A stretch of DNA of 64,000 bases from Algoriphagus taiwanensis (GTDB lineage: Bacteria; Bacteroidota; Bacteroidia; Cytophagales; Cyclobacteriaceae), in the NCBI RefSeq assembly GCF_036245645.1, contig NZ_BTPE01000008.1, forward strand, positions 145,314-209,313, given 5' to 3'. How positions within the stretch are numbered: the first letter of the stretch is position 1; the number at the start of each line of letters is the position of its first letter. The notes under the pieces are model-generated. The model was not told the origin of the DNA. It did no database searches and saw nothing but the letters and a program-made list of their open reading frames with translations. This document shows positions 61,308 through 64,000 of the stretch, piece after piece. Both the position numbers and the translations under genes were made by a program.

Positions 61308-61499
61308 ATTTAAAAAAAGGTACTAAATCCCGCCAATAAGAGATCAATCCACGAATGGGATGGGCTGATATTCCTGCCCCTGATGTTCCCGCTTGGCCTG
61401 ATTGGTTTGATTTCCGTCAGGCAATAATTTTTTAAGTGAAAGTAAATACCCTTCCCGGGCGTTTCTTCCGAAAAAAACATTTGCAATTCCCAAGTCACT

Positions 61500-61625
61500 G
61501 AGTAATTTTATTACTCGGTCGTCATTGCGAGCGTACAGCCGTCATTGCGAGCAGCTTGTCCGCTGTGGCGGAAAGCAATCTCTAAAAAATCTAACTCCAA
61601 AATGGGAGTGAAAGGGCGAAGCTTT
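61500..61625 (+). promoter_or_regulatory. composite leader: hairpin plus conserved box, copy 3
   Basis: GAGTA, loop ATTTTAT and TACTC (61500-61516), then the box GGGAGTGAAAGGGCGAAGCT at 61604-61623 followed by TT. Between hairpin and box lies about 70 nt of the GTCATTGCGAGC repeat, so the pair seems to have been split by an insertion yet kept. It precedes the FkbM gene and ABC permease. Confidence 0.5.
61517..61582. repeat. GTCATTGCGAGC-type intergenic repeat
   Basis: CGTCATTGCGAGC occurs at 61519-61531 and GTCATTGCGAGC again at 61541-61552, followed by GTCCGCTGTGGCGGA (a GC-rich inverted pair) and GCAATCTCT. This looks like the common GTCATTGCGAG…GCAATC family seen in many bacterial genomes, probably a MITE-like element. 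Confidence 0.55.
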
Positions 61626-61673
61626 CGAAAGCGTTTAAGTTTATAATGTTAAGTGCTTCAGCCAATTCTCAAT

Positions 61674-61708
61674 TTAACTCTTGACTACTAACCCTTAACG
61701 CCTCAATT
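61674..61708. repeat. short 7-bp tandem array
   Basis: TTAACTC, TTGACTA, CTAACCC, TTAACGC and CTCAATT lie in exact 7-bp register before the FkbM-like gene. Weaker than the other arrays but in the same style. Confidence 0.55.
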
Positions 61709-61765
61709 TCCCGCTTCCTTCCTCTCTCAAATCCCCACAGGAGGCAAACCAATTCCTATCCAAGT

Positions 61766-62800
61766 ATGCTTCATTCCCTAAGGCTTTGGCTATATGTGCA
61801 GAGGCAAAAGAGATTCCGTCAAAAGCTACTTAAGAAAATACTGAATTATACCTCATCGGAGGAGGGGAGGAAATACCGGGAGGAAGGCGAATTCATCGCA
61901 AAGCATGGACTGTCTATCTTTCCTTATTCCTTTCAGTTCCGATACGATCCCAAGCAAATCCTGCTGGACTACGAAGAGGGATATCCATTTTTCTCCTACC
62001 GGGGAAAAAGGCTCTTTCTTCCCAACTCCATGCCGGAGGAAAAGGCCAAGTCTTATGCCAATAGCCTACTGATGGAACAGGACCCGGAATCTCCCCATTC
62101 CTATGCGAATGCGGTCTATTCCATTAAGTCCGACGATATCCTGCTGGACATCGGCTGTGGGGATGCCAATTTCACCCTCGAACATATCGATCAGGTCAAA
62201 AAGGCCTTCCTCTACGAGACCGATCCCAAGTGGAAAACTCCCCTGCAGAAAACCTTTCAGCCCTGGAAAGAAAAAGTAGTGCTTTCCCATCAAAGGGTAG
62301 GTTTTGGGAAAAATGAGGCCAATCTCTCCCAAATGCCCCAACTGGAGAGCCAATCTGTCCTTTTCAAAATCGATGTGGATGGGGCTGAACGGGAGGTACT
62401 CCAAATGCTTGACCCCTTACTTCCCAAGCTGAAGAAAGCCAAAGTAGCCATTTGTACCTACCACCAAAACAAGGATGCAGAGGAATTTCAGGGATGGTTT
62501 CAATCCCGTGGGTTTCGGACTGCCTTCCAAAATAGAGTAATTCTTTTCCACCCCGATACCCGAATCCAAAAGCCCTTTTTCCGTCCCGGAGTCCTTTTTG
62601 CCTACCGGGAAGAAAAACAGGAAGAAGCAGAAGGCAAGGATAAAGTATCTAGTATCAAGTATCTAGTATCAGGTATCAAGTTCCTAAAAGACATAACCAA
62701 TAAGCCAAAGCACTTACTTCCTGGCACACTGGAAGAATCGACGTTAAAACCAATGCTAGTGTCTTTTGTGTTCAAAATTTTAAGTTCATCGTTTGCCTGA
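61766..62800 (+). CDS. FkbM-type SAM-dependent methyltransferase with repeat-derived tail
   Basis: The core has DILLDIGCGDANFTLEHI (about 127-144) as motif I and FKIDVDGAEREVL (about 205-217), the hallmark of FkbM-family O-methyltransferases. The last 55 residues after KEDKVSS-like sequence are encoded by a 7-bp array and adjoining spacer DNA and do not look like family sequence, so the original end was probably near residue 290. Substrate presumably a glycan sugar. Confidence 0.7.
   Translation: MLHSLRLWLYVQRQKRFRQKLLKKILNYTSSEEGRKYREEGEFIAKHGLSIFPYSFQFRYDPKQILLDYEEGYPFFSYRGKRLFLPNSMPEEKAKSYANSLLMEQDPESPHSYANAVYSIKSDDILLDIGCGDANFTLEHIDQVKKAFLYETDPKWKTPLQKTFQPWKEKVVLSHQRVGFGKNEANLSQMPQLESQSVLFKIDVDGAEREVLQMLDPLLPKLKKAKVAICTYHQNKDAEEFQGWFQSRGFRTAFQNRVILFHPDTRIQKPFFRPGVLFAYREEKQEEAEGKDKVSSIKYLVSGIKFLKDITNKPKHLLPGTLEESTLKPMLVSFVFKILSSSFA
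62644..62685. repeat. 7-bp tandem array inside a coding region
   Basis: AGTATCT, AGTATCA, AGTATCT, AGTATCA, GGTATCA and AGTTCCT lie in exact 7-bp register inside the 3' part of the FkbM-like gene. Six units; they are translated as part of its tail. Confidence 0.8.
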
Positions 62801-62852
62801 ACGGAAACCCAAAACGTAGAACCCAAAACCTAAAACTTAAAACCTTAAATTA
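62797..62852. repeat. 7-bp tandem array between FkbM-like gene and permease
   Basis: CTGAACG, GAAACCC, AAAACGT, AGAACCC, AAAACCT, AAAACTT, AAAACCT and TAAATTA are in exact 7-bp register starting at the stop codon of the FkbM-like gene. Consensus AAAACNN. Confidence 0.75.
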
Positions 62853-62910
62853 ACTCCAGATCAATCCCTCGTCCCACTACAAAGTAATCGAACCCTCCTC
62901 CGGATGGAAG

Positions 62911-63687
62911 ATGGTGGACTTCAAGGAGCTTTGGCGCTACAAGGACCTCCTGTATTTCCTGACGCTTCGCGGCATCAAGGCCCGCTATGCCCAGTCCATT
63001 CTCGGGGTGTCTTGGGCGATTATTCAGCCTCTTTTCACTACCCTAGTCTTTACTTTGGTTTTTGGAGGCTTAGCCAAGGTAGATTCGGATGGGATGCCTT
63101 ATATTCTCTTTTCCTACTTGGCCCTTTGGCCTTGGAACTACTTCTCGGGCACGCTGACTGAATCGGCCAATTCCCTGATTCAGAATGCGAATATGATCAC
63201 CAAGGTCTACTTCCCGCGCATGGTGCTGCCCCTCTCGGCCATCCTGTCCAAGATGCTAGACTTTACCATCGCCTTTGTGGTGGTGGTGATTATGCTGATC
63301 TACTTCAGGCAGGTTCCCGGTTGGGGAGTATTATTTACCCCGCTTTTGATCCTGCAGCTCTTGATGTGCAGCCTGGGGATAGGGATGTTTCTATCCGCAT
63401 TGGCAGTAAAGTATCGGGATGTAAAGCATGCCCTGACTTTCCTTGTTCAGCTTCTGCTCTATGCTGCTCCGGTGGTGTATAGCACATCAGCTGTCCCTGC
63501 CGAATACCAAAAATTCTATATCCTCAATCCCATGGTCGGAGTGATAGAAGGCTTCCGTGCCGCCTTTTTGGATAGACCCATGCCCTGGGAATGGATCTGG
63601 CCGGGAAGCATCGTAGCGGTGGTGGTTTTCATCTTTGGGATGATGTACTTTAGAAAGATGGAGCGCACGTTTGCTGATGTTGCTTAA
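62911..63687 (+). CDS. ABC-2 type polysaccharide export permease (Wzm/TagG-like)
   Basis: 258 residues, six membrane helices. RGIKARYAQSILGVSWAIIQPL and LGIGMFLSALAVKYRDVKHAL are the conserved TagG/Wzm segments. It should pair with an ATPase (Wzt-like) not seen in the window. The ATG shown is the first standard start, but upstream codons in frame (HYKVIEPSSGWK) match the N-terminal extension usual in Bacteroidota homologues, and no ATG/GTG/TTG lies between there and an in-frame TAA at 62851, so the true start may be non-canonical. Confidence 0.85.
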   Translation: MVDFKELWRYKDLLYFLTLRGIKARYAQSILGVSWAIIQPLFTTLVFTLVFGGLAKVDSDGMPYILFSYLALWPWNYFSGTLTESANSLIQNANMITKVYFPRMVLPLSAILSKMLDFTIAFVVVVIMLIYFRQVPGWGVLFTPLLILQLLMCSLGIGMFLSALAVKYRDVKHALTFLVQLLLYAAPVVYSTSAVPAEYQKFYILNPMVGVIEGFRAAFLDRPMPWEWIWPGSIVAVVVFIFGMMYFRKMERTFADVA

Positions 63688-63689
63688 AC

Positions 63690-63815
63690 GTTCATCGTTC
63701 AAGGTTCAGTGTTCAACGTTGAACTCAAAACGTAGAACGCACAGCGTTCAAGCTTAGACTTTATTCCTGATTACTCATTCAAAATTCTTAACTCTGGGAA
63801 CTCAGAACCCAATTC
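63690..63815. repeat. 18-unit phase-locked 7-bp tandem array
   Basis: Begins two bases after the permease stop codon. Four GTTCANN words, then GTTGAAC, TCAAAAC, GTAGAAC and further NNNGAAC or NNNATTC words, all in one 7-bp register for 126 nt. No promoter or terminator is recognisable within it. Confidence 0.8.
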
Positions 63816-63868
63816 CCCCTTATTCTCCCTGACTTGTCCTGAATTGAGTTTACACAAAGTAAACTACT

Positions 63869-64000
63869 ATGAAACGACAAAAAGAACAAAAAACAAGAGG
63901 AATAGGATCTCTGAGTTGGGCTGAACGGGAAGAAATGATCAAAGAGTATCTTTCGGGGAATTACTCAAAAGTTGAGATTTGGAAGAAATATACCGGTCAG
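63869..64000 (+). CDS. transposase OrfA-like HTH protein, start only (runs off the window)
   Basis: 44 codons: MKRQKEQKTRGIGSLSWAE followed by an HTH-like stretch YLSGNYSKVEIWKKYTG. This resembles the first frame of IS3-type transposases in Bacteroidota, where a second frame with the DDE domain should follow outside the window. Terminal inverted repeats cannot be checked; the AT-rich 60 nt upstream may contain the left end. It indicates an insertion sequence just at the edge. Confidence 0.6.
   Translation, partial: MKRQKEQKTRGIGSLSWAEREEMIKEYLSGNYSKVEIWKKYTGQ

Larger units (their letters stand above)
61308..61765. other. 458-bp spacer with leader copy 3, inserted repeat and a 7-bp array
   Basis: No gene seen. 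It holds leader hairpin and box copy 3 and, between them, a double GTCATTGCGAGC motif with GCAATC, of a type seen widely as a bacterial intergenic repeat. A short 7-bp array follows near 61.67-61.71 kb. Confidence 0.55.

Noticed and set aside
1..64000. tRNA, rRNA or riboswitch genes
   Set aside because: No cloverleaf-like or rRNA-like sequence was noticed in the spacers by eye; a covariance-model scan would be needed to be certain.

Overview
The window looks like a chromosomal surface-polysaccharide locus of a Bacteroidota bacterium, most likely Cytophagales/Cyclobacteriaceae (Algoriphagus-like). This placement is inferred from family resemblance, from a TAnnTTTG-type promoter element, from weak Shine-Dalgarno use and from the style of the intergenic repeats; no rRNA or tRNA gene is present to fix it. 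No tRNA, rRNA, CRISPR array or complete prophage was seen.

Region 1 (0.3-31.8 kb, plus strand) is a dense operon-like glycan locus with many ATGA/TAATG overlaps, ending at a clear terminator. It encodes a UDP-HexNAc dehydrogenase, a Wza-type export lipoprotein, a Wzc-type co-polymerase/BY-kinase, an MsbA/PglK-like ABC exporter, a nonulosonate (sialic-acid type) set (NeuB, NeuC, NeuA) with two methyltransferases between them, two asparagine-synthase-like amidotransferases, at least six glycosyltransferases, a Wzy/WaaL-type polymerase, a CapK / acetyltransferase-like / deacetylase-like / FemAB decoration block, an SDR epimerase and a WecA-like initiating phosphoglycosyl transferase. Together these can build a lipid-linked repeat unit, flip it (no Wzx was seen), polymerise it and export it.

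Region 2 (31.8-34.2 kb, minus strand) is an AlgI-type MBOAT O-acyltransferase with an SGNH-like partner. Region 3 (34.9-39.3 kb) is a four-gene operon of exported proteins ending in an 815-residue leucine-rich-repeat protein with three repeated modules; similar hairpins lie on both sides. Region 4 (39.7-48.7 kb) holds a GT2, a WecD/WecE-like 4-amino-sugar pair, and polytopic GT-C-like membrane proteins, including a truncated paralogue. Region 5 (48.7-56.2 kb) is an unrecognised module: a 1302-residue multidomain membrane-anchored protein followed by four proteins each carrying a double-CxxC zinc ribbon; this is the best candidate for an undescribed system. Region 6 (56.7-63.7 kb) returns to glycan genes: a winged-helix regulator with a degenerate nucleotidyltransferase fold, methyltransferases, a GT2, two tandem TupA-like ATP-grasp proteins and an ABC-2 permease. 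The window ends in the start of a transposase gene.

Two kinds of non-coding structure stand out. (i) A composite leader, a GAGTA-7nt-TACTC hairpin followed by a 20-nt box (GGGAGTGAAAGGGCGAAGCT or a one-base variant), occurs three times, each upstream of a block containing polysaccharide genes; this resembles the logic of JUMPstart/ops leaders. (ii) Phase-locked degenerate tandem arrays with an exact 7-bp period fill many spacers from 42 kb onward (an 8-bp version lies at 34.5 kb), and one such array lies inside a coding region.
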